Counted from the first letter of the stretch, positions 1 through 11,035 are shown. The stretch is 64,000 nt of DNA from Atherix ibis (GCA_958298945.1 OY282605.1:31970811-32034810), one strand, 5' to 3'. Notes: generated from the sequence alone by a model not told the origin. Made by a program: numbers and translations.

Positions 1-466
1 AAACTGAAAAAACTGAAAAAACTGAAAAAACTGAAAAAACTGAAAAAACTGAAAAAACTGAAAAAACTGAAAAAACTGAAAAAACTGAAAAAACTGAAAA
101 AACTGAAAAAACTGAAAAAACTGAAAAAACTGAAAAAACTGAAAAAACTGAAAAAACTGAAAAAACTGAAAAAACTGAAAAAACTGAAAAAACTGAAAAA
201 ACTGAAAACTGAAAAAACTGAAAAAACTGAAAAAACTGAAAAAACTGAAAAAACTAAAAAAACTGAAAAAACTGAAAAAACTGAAAAAACTGAAAAAACT
301 GAAAAAACTGAAAAACTGAAAAACTGAAAAACTGAAAAACTGAAAAACTGAAAAACTGAAAAACTGAAAAACTGAAAACCTGAAAAACTGAAAAACAACT
401 GAAAACTGAAAAAAACTAAAAAAACTGAAAAAACTGAAACTGAAAATGAAAATGAAAACTGAAAAA
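1..466. repeat. (CTGAAAAAA)n microsatellite
   Basis: The window opens inside a simple tandem array. Up to about 305 the unit is 9 bp, CTG followed by six A. From about 305 to 375 it shortens to 8 bp (CTG plus five A), and it becomes irregular from 375 to 466. It is cut by the window edge, so its true length is unknown. The change in unit length along the array suggests slippage within A-runs. No coding role is visible. Confidence 0.97.
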
Positions 467-3049
467 CTGCAGATAGTAATCAGGTGAAAAGGAGGATTAT
501 TACGAGTACATCAACCCTTTTGCAATGACAGCTCGCTGACGGATGGTGTGTCCGATTGTCTGCAATGTTTGATTTAACGCAAAGAACTCTTTTTATCAAG
601 CCTTTCAACGACTACTCATCAGTTTCAATTTGAATGGATGATTTGACTTCACAAGGGCTCTTAAGTCAACATTTTCATCAGTTTTAAATGTTAGAGATCT
701 TCCTGAGGCTCGTTGAAACTTTTTTGTAAGTCAAACTTGAGGATTAATTTAGCTTAGCTCCAAATTTCCCTGTTCCAATTATCGTAATGTACTACAAAAA
801 CAACTTCACTTTTTACACTGTATAGAATCGAACAATTATTGGACGAAGTTGGAACTTATACTGTACATCAAGGATAAACTATACAAATGCAAAATTGCTG
901 GATTGCTCTCAGTAATATCAGTATCACTACTTTTCTGCAACATATTATACACTCATGGGATATAAGATTACAGTAGGTTTGGCAATATTCACCACATTGT
1001 ATATTTTTTTTCGGTATAACTTTGAACATTAGAGCTTTTACAATTAACATCGTCAGATTTTTAGAAAAAAAATGCTCCAAACAAAACAAAAATGATTAAA
1101 TAACTTTGATGTTTTGAAATTCCGTTTAAAAGAAGCATTTTTGTTTTTATTTTCGTCTTAAGAATTTTTTTTCCTTAAGAAGTTCATGACATTGTATGAT
1201 AAAATTTACTCGGTATTCTTTTGTAGTCCTTCAAATATTCGCTTTCTAAACAATACCTTTTCGAAGCATTTCCTTTTCTTATTTTTTTTAATAAAATCCT
1301 TAAGTTATCAAAGTGTGTGTTTTTTTAAGTACATTTGTTTTTTTTAAGAAGTAATATTATTTTTATTGTTCAGTTATTTTTTAATTTAATCTAGAAGTTC
1401 CTGAAATAAGAACCATTTTTATACTCTTAACTCATGGAATAGTAAAAATATTTTCCAGTATAGCTTAAATAAAATTTATTCAAAATCCAACAATTTTTCT
1501 ATTGTAATTTTTATAAAATTAAAAAGTTCTACTATAAAAATAATTGAAATTCATCGAAACTTTTTTTAAGTTATTTTGTTTAATTTAATGGAAATACATT
1601 TAAAAATAGTAATTATTCCAGTAGATTTGGTAATTATATTGGTTTTAAATGAAAACTAAAAATTTTACGAATGATAGATTGTTGGAAAAAGAATTATCTA
1701 AAAGTAGATAAATTACAATGACAATTGGTAAAAGGAAACCTAATTCATCTTCTGGTGCGACTATGAAACACTTTGCAATATTCAACAAAATCCATCGTTC
1801 GTCTGACGTGTTCCCAAATAGGAAAGTCACTATTGATCGAAGACAATAGATGTCCCAGACATGTCTTGTCGGAAGAGTAAAGCCATTATCGATGGCATCT
1901 TTTGAAGAAAAATTACTATTAGAAGCGGTGAACCTTACGACAATATCCGGAAATGCAAGTAATTCTAGCTGATTGGTAATTTGTTTCGCGAGGAAATTTC
2001 ATTCCTTAATCGAAAATTGATTTAGTTTCTGAAAATGTTCTTCATTCTACAATTTTCTATATTAAAATTTTTGCCTCTAAAAAAAAAGTACATATTAAAT
2101 GGTTTTTTTTTAATTGAGGAAAATTCAATAAAACTACGAACGCCGAGCATTGAAACTTGCAGGAAAAATAATTTCGACAAGTCAAAATCAAAGAAAATTT
2201 AAAAAAGTCCGTATGCTCAAAAGCTAAAGTTATAAATTCAAGAATCTCATTTTGATTAATTATTTAATGTAAATAAAAACAAAAAAATAATAACGGACAG
2301 TATACAAAATGAAAATGTTTAAATAACAACCGAGCTTAGTGGAGACCACAGATATAAATGCGGATTAAAAAGGATATAGGATGGAAAAATAATTTAATGC
2401 TATTTATAAAAGGATATTAGGGTAAAAATTTCTCCCTTTAAAAAAAGGACAATTCACGTTAATTTTAGTGTTTCGTTTTTTTTTCTTTACTCTTTTTTTT
2501 GGACATTATTGTGGATCCTTTTTGTTCATTGTGCTTTTGTAAAAGTGTGTCGAGGGAGAGTAAACAAATGCAAAAGCCTAAATTTGTTTTAGTAAACATT
2601 TTAGAAGCTTATGAATTGAATATTATAAAATTCATGAAGAAAAGTTTTTTTTTCTGTTAAAAATCTCAATTAAATTTCCGATTTTTTGGAAACTGGATTA
2701 AAAAGGATAATGCAAAAATTATTATAAAAGAAATGTATTGTAAAAAAAAAAATTGCCAATAAAAATTTCAATGTATTTTGGAATTTATTTATTTAAGGAA
2801 CAATTTAATTTCGAAAACTTATACTTATTTAGAAGGATTATTATTTAAAAATATTTACAATTGGAATTTTACTGCTTTTAAGCTAGGAGAATTTAATAAA
2901 ATTTATAAGTATAAAATATGAATAATCGCAGAGACATACAAACAGGGATACTGCAATATCTAAAATTGTTGATAAACAATTGGGAATTATTTATTTATAA
3001 ATAATACTATTGATTGAATGGCCAATTTCTGCTCTTTAGATGATATTTT
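467..3049. other. AT-rich intergenic DNA, nothing identified
   Basis: This stretch is AT-rich with many A and T runs. Short open frames occur (for example 868-1089 and 1645-1830 on the minus strand), but they have AT-driven composition, no recognisable domain and no supporting splice signals. The segments at 500-720 and 1690-1960 are slightly richer in GC and may be old repeat remnants, but I cannot assign them. Confidence 0.6.
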
Positions 3050-3059
3050 TCAACACGGT

Positions 3060-3735
3060 TTCACATATTGTTGGATTAATCTCGTTGATTTTATTGGGTT
3101 TGTTTTCTTCAAGTTGACCAATTGTCTTTGGTCAATTAAATTTGGGTAACAAGGAATTAATCAATATTGCCAGTTTTTGGTATACTATAATTCGATCAGA
3201 AAATCTCGGGCCTAGAATATTCATTATATCTCGTGCCATGCGTGATATATTAGGAGCACAAATCGCTAAGCCCAAATTGGTTCAATTCGTGGATGAAAAA
3301 GTTCTGTAGAATAATTTAACAATTCTCAAAGAAATATGAACCAATGGTAGCTCCACCCCAAACATCTAACCATACAGTGACTCTTCAAGGGTGTAAAAGC
3401 CATTCGTGAATTGCCTACTTTATATTTATAAGCGAGATCGCTTAGGTGAAAATATGCTTCATCGTTTATTATCAACTTTCTGTAAAAACAAGGGTATTAT
3501 CTATGGAGATCTAAAATCATTATGGATCCATTGCCAATGGCCATATGATCTCTGGGCTAAAGTTCCTGTATTACCTGAATTTTGCACGAATGGAAATCTT
3601 CATGTAAAATATTCCACAGCTCGTTTTAAGAAGGATTCAATCCTTATGCGAGCTGGCTAATGGAGGTTTCCAATATTCGCGTTTGAGCGTCCAGTTCTAG
3701 GTTTGGCCACGCTTCGGGCTATCGAACACTATACT
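3060..3735 (-). pseudogene. Decayed DD41D-type mariner/Tc1 transposase
   Basis: Read on the minus strand with several frame changes, this segment follows the order of the DD41D-class transposases seen in other copies of this window. A helix-turn-helix end (ELWNILHEDFH, then IQVIQEL) comes first, then a catalytic-D block (INDEAYFHLS). VTVWLDVWGG and IGSYFFEN follow, then ARDIMNILGPRFSDRII and finally PKTIGQLEENK from the C-terminus. Stops and frameshifts break every block, so it is an old relic. An 84-codon plus-strand open frame over 3406-3660 is only its antisense shadow. The family assignment rests on remembered motif order and on internal comparison with 49059-49870 and 59992-60912. Terminal repeats were not found. 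Confidence 0.72.
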
Positions 3736-4049
3736 TTCTTCTTCAAAAAAAAATTTTCACGTTATTTTATGAGTGTCTTTTACTTGAAAAATTATATTTA
3801 CAAAATATTTTTACTATTAATACGCGCTGTTGCAGGTCTTGATAGAGAAGATGTATTTTGATAGAGAACATATTGAAGACAAAGATTCCGCCGATGGTTT
3901 GACACTTCTGAAAGAAAAGAAGAAAAACTTAAGAAAAACTACAGGTTTTGAAAGAAAAATCGTATATACACGGTAAAATTAAGGTAATGAAAATAGGTGA
4001 TGAAAGAGTAAAATTAATACTTTGTCACGTATAGAGCTTCTCAATTTTA

Positions 4050-4295
4050 TACACATATATAAAATACAATTTTTTGTCCAAACATCAGAGCGGTTTTTCT
4101 GTACAAATGCAAAATAATGTCAATCCCTAAAAATATGATAAACAAAATCCAAAATTTCATCAATCGTTGTCTTCGGTATATTTTGAAAATGTGGCGACCA
4201 TCCAAAATTACAAACATCGGTCTAGATTCCAAATGCAATCAAAAATCCATCTCAGTTAAAATAAAATTTAAAAAAATGGGGATGGACAGAGTATA
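4050..4295 (+). pseudogene. LINE reverse-transcriptase C-terminal fragment
   Basis: The plus strand encodes a fragment typical of the C-terminal end of a non-LTR retrotransposon polymerase: KIQNFINRCLRYILKMW, then WRPSKI, preceded by a degraded form of the usual 'VLLYGxxTW' block. In another frame the end reads KWGWTEY and continues after the mariner (from 5193) as THFR, matching the family's 'KWRWIGHTLR'. The mariner at 4296-5192 therefore interrupted this LINE copy at a TA. The clade (RTE-like or a relative) is an inference from remembered motifs. Only about 80 residues remain, with frameshifts and no 3' tail. Confidence 0.7.
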
Positions 4296-5192
4296 CGAGT
4301 CTGTTCAACAATAATTTTGAATTTCAGCGGGTTACATATGATATATAAGATTTTCGATTTTTTTGTGGCGTTATGTTGGTACTCATGTCTCTCACTTATG
4401 CCGACAAGTTCGGCCATTTTGAATGTTCAGTTAATTTTTGACAGCTGCTTTGCTTGTACGTGTTTTGGCTCGTCTTCGATTTTTGCTCAATTTCGACCAA
4501 AAACAGCATCGCATTAACATTGCTAAGGAGCTGTTGGACTCTGTCCGCGATGACCCAAATTTGCTCCGGAGGGTCATAACTGGTGACGAATTATGGGTTT
4601 ATGGATATGACGTGGAAACCAAAGCTCAATCATCCAAGTGGAAGCTGCCGCACGAGCCAAGACCGAAAAAAGCGCGCCAAGTTCGTTCGAATGTGAAGGT
4701 TTTGCTTACAGTTTTCTTCGATTGCAGGGGCGTGGTGCATCATGAGTTATTTCCACAGGGTAGAACGGTCAATAATGAATATTACCTATAAGTTATGCGC
4801 AAGTTGCGCCAAGTAATGCGCCAGAAACGCCCGGATTTGTGGAAGAACAAAAATCGGCTTCTGCCATTTTTGGCCAAAAACAACACACTAATAATGCCGT
4901 AGCGATCGTATTCCCCAGATCTGGCCCTTTCTGGGGAGGGGGGAAACCTACTGTGGCTTGTTCTTGTTCCCGAAACTGAAAATCCCCATGAAAAGACGAC
5001 GCTACGCTTCAATTGAGGAGATAAAGACGGCATCGAACAAGGAGCTGAACGAGATCACAAAAAATGATTTTTTGAAGTGTTTCGAGGATTGGAAAAAACG
5101 TTGGCACAAGTGTATAATATCTGGTGGGGATTACTTTGAAGGGGACAAAATAGATATTCATGAATAAATAAATAATTTGTGAACAGACCTCG
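4296..5192 (+). mobile_element. Mariner family A, copy A1 (doubly deleted)
   Basis: This is an 897-bp mariner flanked by TA on both sides (4294-4295, 5193-5194). The left inverted repeat is degraded (CGAGTCTGTTCAA) and the right one ends AACAGACCTCG. The transposase remnant runs from about 4490 to 5167 and includes TGDELWVYGYD (first catalytic D), VVHHELFPQGRTV and the C-terminal GGDYFEGDKIDIHE. Two internal deletions are present. One fuses the 5' leader directly to the FDQKQHRIN region and removes the DNA-binding N-terminus. The other removes the HHDNAPAHAS block and so the second catalytic D. The same two junctions recur in the copies at 13493 and 43565. It cannot encode an active transposase. 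Confidence 0.92.
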
Positions 5193-5210
5193 TACACTCA
5201 TTTCAGATGA

Positions 5211-5290
5211 ATTGTGTAGGCGCCGGCTCGTTAGCACAATCATTAGCGTGCTGCACTATCATCTCATTGAGGTATGGTTCTACGCTAATT
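5211..5290 (+). repeat. tRNA-like segment, possible SINE head
   Basis: Just after mariner A1 lies a sequence with the spacing of RNA polymerase III internal promoters: an A-box-like TTAGCACAATCA near 5230 and a B-box-like GGTTCTACGC near 5276. The 5' part resembles a tRNA 5' half (GGCTCGTTAGC). I could not fold a convincing cloverleaf, as the anticodon stem does not pair. A decayed tRNA or a tRNA-derived SINE head is therefore likelier than a functional tRNA gene. Confidence 0.35.
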
Positions 5291-5999
5291 CCCAAAAAAC
5301 CGATATAAATATATGATTTATAAATAGATCCTTATATTCCGAAAGGAATGTTAAAAGGAAAAAAGATAGATAGAAGTGTACAGGCAAACATTGGAATAGA
5401 ATCCGTAAGGCATTCGTAAATGCGGATGGCCAAAAATATTCCTCAAATTGGGCGATGCTAAGTAAAATCGACAGTTTTGAAAAAATATTGATTGAAATCG
5501 AAATTGTTCGAATTGGAAGTGCTTTATAGAGGCTCTATGCTCCACAGGTAGTCGAAGAAACTAATCTAAAATTTCAATCCATTATTTATGAATATCAAAT
5601 ATTAACTGAGAGAATGACAGCTAACTATAAAAAAATTTTGAATATTCTGTGTATGAAAAAAAATTATTTTTTCTTTTAGCTTCAATGAGATTATGCGGGT
5701 ACGTTTGTGTACAGAGTTAATAAAAATTATTGAACAGGTTAAATTGGGTCTTGAAATTTCAATTACAAACTAAACATTTAAATATAGAATAAATAAAATG
5801 TGTACCTTAATGATTAGGCACATAATTTTTATAGTATTTATATATTATGCGATTAGTTAATGACAGCGATCAGTTTAAATTGATACCCATAAAAAGTAAA
5901 TAAATAAAGAAAAATTAGAGTCATAAAAGGCCAAATGTGATGACCGTTTTTCAGGTTGTCTTATAATTCTATAAAATGTGAAAAAATCATTGCAAAATC
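5291..5999. other. AT-rich DNA between repeats, nothing identified
   Basis: No domain, RNA gene or clear repeat is recognisable here. Short frames such as 5351-5545 (minus) have no supporting features. The last 100 bases before the satellite begin to resemble its units. Confidence 0.55.
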
Positions 6000-8195
6000 C
6001 TTGACAAAAATTGATATTCACAATAATTTTTCGTTTAATATGAGTCTGAGGAAGGCATAAAATCGAGTTTTCACCAAACTCCAAATGCCTGCTAACAAAA
6101 GTCAATTTTTTTATTATTTTTATGTAAATTTTAAAGAAAAAATGGAAGAACTTTCAGCAAAAATTGATTTTTAGGATATTTATTTTAAATAAGAAAATGA
6201 AATTATTTTAGAGTCTGTTAAGATAAAAAGGATGCGTTAATATCCTCGTATCACCAAACTCCAAATACTTGCTAATAAGAGTCAAATTTTTCTTAATTTT
6301 TTGTAAATTTCAAAGAAAAAAATTGCAGAATTTTCAGCAAAAACTCATTTTAATAATTTTTTTTTTACAATGAAAATGGAATTATTTTGGAGAGTATTAA
6401 CATAAAAAGGATGCGTCATATCGACTTATCACCAAACTCCAAATACTTGCTGACAAATGTCAAATTTTTTTCTTATTTTTGTGTAAATTTCAAAGAAAAA
6501 AATTTCAGAATTTTTAGCAACAATTGATTTTTAGTATATTTATTTTAATATAAAAATAAAATTATTTTAGAGAATATTAAGACAAAAGGATTGCGTCAAT
6601 ATTCTTAAATAACCAAACTCCAAATACATGCTGACAAAAGTCAAACTTTATTATTTGTATGACAATTTATTAAAAAAAATTGCAAAATTTTTAGCAAAAA
6701 TTGATTTGTAGGATATTTATTTTAATATAAAAATAAAATTATTTTAGGGAATATTAAGACAAAAGGAATGCGTCAATATCGCCATTATCAGCAAACTCCA
6801 AATACTTGCTAACAAAAGACAAACTTTTCATTATTTTTATGAGAATTTATAAAAAAAAATTTCAGAATTTTTATCAAAAATTGATTTTTAGAATATTTAT
6901 TTTAATATAAAAATAAAATTATTTTAGATAATATTAAGACAAAAGGGATGCGTCAATATCGCCATTATCAGCAAACTCCAAATACTTGCTAACAAAAGAC
7001 AAATTTACCTTATTTTTATATAAATTTCAAAGAAAAAAATTGCAGAATTTAGAATATTTTTTAAAATATGAAAATAAAATTATTTTAGCGTCTATTAAGA
7101 TAAAAAGGATGCGCCAATATCGTCATTATCAGTCAATTACTTGCTAACAAAAGTCAAATTGTTTTCATTATTTTTATGTAAATTTGAAAAAAAAATTGCA
7201 AAAATTGAATTTCAGCCAAAATTGATTTTTAAAATAATTTTTTTATATATGAAAATAAAATTATTTTAGCGTCTATTAAGATAAAAAGGATGCACCAATA
7301 TCCTCGTATCACCAAACTCTAAATACTTGCTAATAAATGTCAAATTTTTTCTTAATTTTTGTGTAAATTTAAAAAAAAATTGAATTTATGCAAAAATTGA
7401 TATTTAGAATATTTTTTTTTTATATGAAAATAAAATTATTTTAGAGTCTGTTAAAATAAAAAGGATGCGTCAATATCCTCGTATCACCAAACTTCAAATA
7501 TTTACTAATAAAAGACAATTTTTTTCTTATTTTTATGTAAATTTAAAAAAATTAGCAATATTTTTAGAAAAAAAAGCAATTTTAGAATATGTTTTTTTCA
7601 ATATGAAAATACAATTATTTTAGCGTCTATTAAGATAAAAAGGATGCGCCAATATTGTCATTATCAGTCAATTACTTGCTAACAAAAGTCAAATTGTTTT
7701 CTTATTTTTGTGTAAATTTTAAAAAAAATTGCAAAAATTGAATTTCAGCCAAAATTGATTTTTAGAATAATTTTTTTAAATATGAAAATGAAATTATTTT
7801 AGAGTCTGTTAAGATAAAAAGGATGCGCCAATATCCTCGTATCACCAAACTTCAAATACTTGCTAATAAAAGACAATTTTTTTCTTATTTTTATGTAAAT
7901 TTAAAAAAATTAGCAATATTTTTAGCAAAAAAAGCAATTTTAGAATATGTTTTTTAAAATATGAAGATAAAATTATTTTAGCGTCTATTAAGATAAAAAG
8001 GATGCGTCAATATCGTCATTATCAGTCAATTACTTGCTAACAAAAGTCAAATTTTTTTCTTATTTTTGTGTAAATTTAAAAAAAAATAGCAAAAATTAAA
8101 TTTCAGCCAAAATTGATTTTTAGAATATTTTTTTAAATAAAAAAATGAAATTATTTTAGAGTCTGTTAAGATAAAAAGGAGGCATCAAAGTAGGG
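6000..8195. repeat. ~180-bp satellite array, about 12 units
   Basis: Landmarks such as CACCAAACTCCAAATAC, AAAATTATTTTAG and AAGATAAAAAGGATGCG recur at about 177-183 bp spacing (for example near 6073, 6250, 6430, 6609, 6790, 6970, 7130, 7310, 7487, 7670, 7843 and 8025). The first unit or two are most diverged, and the array ends abruptly after a last GATAAAAAGGA near 8180. From about 7070 two unit types partly alternate. One has 'TCATTATCAGTCAATTAC' in place of the CACCAAACT block; the other has 'AAGACAATTTTTTTC' and an A-rich 'AGCAAAAAAAGCAATTTT' tract. No open reading frame persists. The length is typical of nucleosome-scale satellites, but a centromeric or heterochromatic role cannot be read from sequence. 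Confidence 0.93.
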
Positions 8196-9213
8196 TAAAA
8201 ACAATTCCCAGCTTCCAAAAAAAATTCAACAATATCATTGCTAGTAAACCGAAATGGTTTTTGTTTTTTTTTTATTAAATTTTTTGTAACCAAAATATCA
8301 TAAAAAATTTAGAATATTCTGTATATAGTTTAAAAAATTAGTAATTAGTAGAATATTAAAAAATTTACATAAATTTACATACAAAATTTAAAGCTTCAAA
8401 ATAATTGTCTATTCCTATTTGCTATTTGTTCCCATCTGTACAGGATAATCAATAGTAAATATTCCCTCACAAATGCTTTAAAATTGAGACAGTTTTGAAA
8501 AAATTCACTCTGCCATTTATTTTGAATGCACTCTACCATTTGTAATATAATAAAAATAAATTGTTACAAAAATATCCAAGCTTTTGTGAACAAAATAATC
8601 TGAATTGAGTTCATATGCCTGAGCAGATAGAATTAATTATTTTGCCATTTTTCTTCATTTAGCATTTAAACAAATATTGTAGCAACAGACTAACAATACC
8701 TGGATTGGAACGAGTAAACAAACAAACAAACTAGTTCAGTAAACATTCTATGACTATACGAATAGCAAAGAATAAAAGTTTATTAATAATTACTATGCCA
8801 ATTATTCGGAATGCAACAGGTCCTGGCTATTCCTTTCACCATCGGCTGGAGCAGTGCAGCTGCTTATGCTCCACTAAAAATTTCACTTTCTTTATCGAAA
8901 TAATCGTACATCAAATGTAAATATGTACATATTTGGAAAAGGAGCAAAGGACGTGTTTGGAATTAATATTAGTGAATTTGTTGGATTGTTATTTTTAGAA
9001 AAAAATTTATCGAATTTGTGGTTGATTTGGGCAAAGTTTGCTATAGAGTCTTTGTTGCGGAGCTTTTAAAGGAAACAGTTGCAATTATGGCATTTACTTG
9101 ATTTGAATTACGAAAGTGAGGCATTTTGAATAAATTTCATCAATTCGATATTGGTTTACGATGATTTCTTCTTTCTAGAATTCGGTTGGCAGATGAGAAA
9201 GAAGCGTGTATGA
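8196..9213. other. AT-rich DNA, nothing identified
   Basis: I see no coding domain, repeat unit or RNA gene. The stretch 8805-8880 is richer in GC but matches nothing I recognise. It precedes a coding-like relic at 9214. Confidence 0.5.
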
Positions 9214-9615
9214 TTTTTAGATCTTGCGCAACTCAGCTATGTGGAATGTAAGCTCGCCGAAACTAAGGAGAATGCTAAAAAAAGCTTCCAGGAATCAAGG
9301 ATTCACTTGTTGTTTACAACCGTTGACAGTGAAGAAATCCGAGCCAGTTTTTACTGGGCTATGTTCTGGCGGCACGATAAAATGCAGAACGGATAAATTT
9401 TCCATTTCAGTAGCGAACGCGACGAGGTATTGAAAGCATACAACCTCCGAGGTATTCCGGTTCGCTCTGAAGTTAATGTGTACGCTCCGAAAGAATTTTT
9501 TTCTGATATTGCTTTTCGAAATACTTGTCTAAAAATTTCAAATCAATGCAAACCGAAAAAAGAATATATTCTATGGATTAATCAAAGTTCTATGCATGTG
9601 CAGATACTGTACTGA
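9214..9615 (+). pseudogene. Unidentified protein-coding relic
   Basis: One plus-strand frame stays open over about 130 codons apart from a single TAA at 9394-9396, and its amino-acid composition is not AT-driven. Recognisable stretches are AQLSYVECKLAETKENAKKS, FTTVDSEEIRASFYWAMFWR, then after the stop ERDEVLKAYNLRGIPVRSEV and VYAPKEFFSDIAF. Codon use is mixed and closer to the host exon at 9883 than to the flanks. There is no ATG in a sensible position; an upstream fragment in a shifted frame (RLADEKEACMIFRS, about 9180-9222) may belong to it. I do not recognise the family. A decayed host gene, a retrocopy or a transposon ORF are all possible. Confidence 0.45.
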
Positions 9616-9882
9616 TCGGTTGACAATAGTTACTTTGGCCGATTCGATTCGGATCGTGTAATTTTTTGATCGCTCTTTCGAATTTAAGCTATTGTGATGA
9701 TGTGTGTCAAGTGAGAAAAAAAAAAAGAAACTTTTTTTTCTGGCAACTAATTAGTGACGAGTAGTAGGTAGTAGGAGGTTTTTTTGTTGTTGTTGTTATT
9801 GTGTTCGTTCATGTATCGTCTTATTGCGATAGGTTACGGTGAAATTTTATGAATAAAAATATTGTTCTGTCTGCAAAAGTTA
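9616..9882 (+). promoter_or_regulatory. Probable 5' UTR/promoter of the 9883 gene
   Basis: This is the leader region before the host exon. It contains a TTTTTTTTCTGGC tract, a short TTG-repeat run near 9783-9798 and mixed composition. An in-frame TGA at 9850-9852 closes the frame upstream, so the first usable ATG is 9883. A weak splice-acceptor look-alike (TCTGTCTGCAAAAG) ends at about 9880, so the leader could also include an intron end. No TATA box or initiator is convincing. Confidence 0.35.
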
Positions 9883-10557
9883 ATGACATCCGGGGAATGG
9901 GATTTACGTGCTTTAAAGGCACTCGAAGAAGAAGAAAAAGCCCAATTTGAAGCAATCAGTGAACTAGGAAAAATAGAAATTCCTCCACCGCCACAATTGC
10001 CACGCATTGACGAGGTCTGCAGCTTCGAGGAATCGTATCCCTCATCACCGACACTACCGTTACCACCTTGTGTCTCAGCTGAACTATCAAGTACCAGTTC
10101 CGGATTTGACGATTCAACTTTATTGTCACGATCTGGTGGGGGCAGCGTTCGACGCAAACTATATAAGATCCATCAGCGGCATCAATATCCGTGCAAACAA
10201 AACAAAAATAAATTGTCTCTTGACGCTGATCAAACATCAACTCCCGTGTCATCGTCACTGGAAACCAACAATATGATGGCAATGATGATGTTCCTGTCCT
10301 CGACTTCACCATCAGAAGTGTCGGGGGCAGCGACTACCTGTGGATCCGCAACAAGTCTTGCTTGCACGGCCATCCTAAAAGATGACGAATGCGATGATGG
10401 TGCCAGTTGCATGAGCACGCTTAGTTCCAAAAAATCCGGTTGCAAGTCTACCAAATCGGCTTCGAGCGAAATCATCGATTACGAGATTGAGAATCACATC
10501 AAACATTGTTCGTGCTCCTGCAATCACATGGGCTATGGAAACTCTATGGACTATCAG
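9883..10557 (+). CDS. First-exon-like host gene, Ser-rich protein of unknown family
   Basis: The frame is open for 225 codons from ATG 9883, with codon use and GC content clearly above the surroundings. The N-terminus is charged and helical (EWDLRALKALEEEEKAQFEA), followed by a proline run (IEIPPPPQLP) and a long Ser/Thr-rich, probably disordered segment. Lysine/serine-rich and acidic stretches come next. The end carries a Cys/His cluster (HIKHCSCSCNH) around residues 207-217. No enzyme motif, transmembrane segment or signal peptide is seen. The frame stays open to 10638, but composition turns AT-rich and hydrophobic after residue 225, exactly where CAG|GTCGGA offers a phase-0 splice donor, so I end the exon at 10557. 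An upstream TTG at 9862 is not a credible eukaryotic start. The downstream exons were not found. It is probably a regulatory or scaffold-type intracellular protein, which is an inference from composition only. Confidence 0.72.
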
Positions 10558-10903
10558 GTCGGAAGCAAAAAATTATTATTATTTACCCTTAGTACTTGCC
10601 ATTTTATCCACAATAGTATCCTTATATCCTTGTTCTAACAATCTATTCATTTCCTAAGGATTCTTTTTCTACCATCCAATTGCTGTCAAGGTAATTTGAA
10701 AAAAATTCTCATCACAGTAAAAGACCAATCACCGCCGATGGCCTGTCGACCTAGAATCTATCTTTAATCTGAATTAAGACTAAAGTACACCTGGTCCACT
10801 TCACACTTTTATAGAATACAATACAAATTGGATCTACCCACTAACGAGAATAGCTACATACTATACTGACTGTCTTTTGTTAATGTTTTCGAAAAGTTTT
10901 TAC
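10558..10903. other. Probable intron sequence downstream of the host exon
   Basis: Composition returns to AT-rich after the candidate donor at 10557/10558. No continuing coding frame is seen. The stretch 10690-10860 is slightly richer in GC but holds no recognised feature. Confidence 0.45.
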
Positions 10904-11035
10904 CTTCGAAATTTTCTTCCTCTTGATTTTCCGAAGAATTTTTTCTTCAGCTTTCCTTTTATCTTTAGCCACTTTTGTGTATTTAGAGCTTCTGGCATAT
11001 TTACAATTTTTGTGTTGTTTCATTTTCAATAAGTC
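10904..11035 (-). CDS. Candidate 44-codon internal exon, very basic
   Basis: On the minus strand a pyrimidine-rich acceptor (TTTCTTTTTCTGTTTAG) is followed by exactly 132 bases without a stop and then a donor, AAG|GTAAAA. Both boundaries are phase 0. The peptide is lysine/arginine-rich, including MKQHKNCKYARSS, VAKDKRKAEEK and LRKIKRKK, as in nucleolar or RNA-associated proteins, but no named family is recognised. It lies on the strand opposite the 9883 exon, so it would belong to another gene. Codon use is better than in the flanks. It could be a chance ORF, though the combination of acceptor, donor and phase is unusual in this AT-rich background. Confidence 0.45.

Noticed and set aside
3406..3660. 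84-codon plus-strand open frame
   Set aside because: It lies antisense to a minus-strand DD41D transposase relic whose motif order is clear; the plus frame has no domain.
6000..8195. CRISPR-like array
   Set aside because: Units are contiguous and similar along their full ~180 bp, with no constant-repeat/unique-spacer pattern; the context is eukaryotic.
9862..9882. Upstream TTG start for the host protein
   Set aside because: Non-ATG start is unlikely in an animal nuclear gene; the ATG at 9883 is in frame and an upstream TGA closes the leader.
9956..10475. Minus-strand open frames over the host exon
   Set aside because: They are opposite the better-supported plus-strand frame with a sensible ATG, composition break and donor; no motif supports them.
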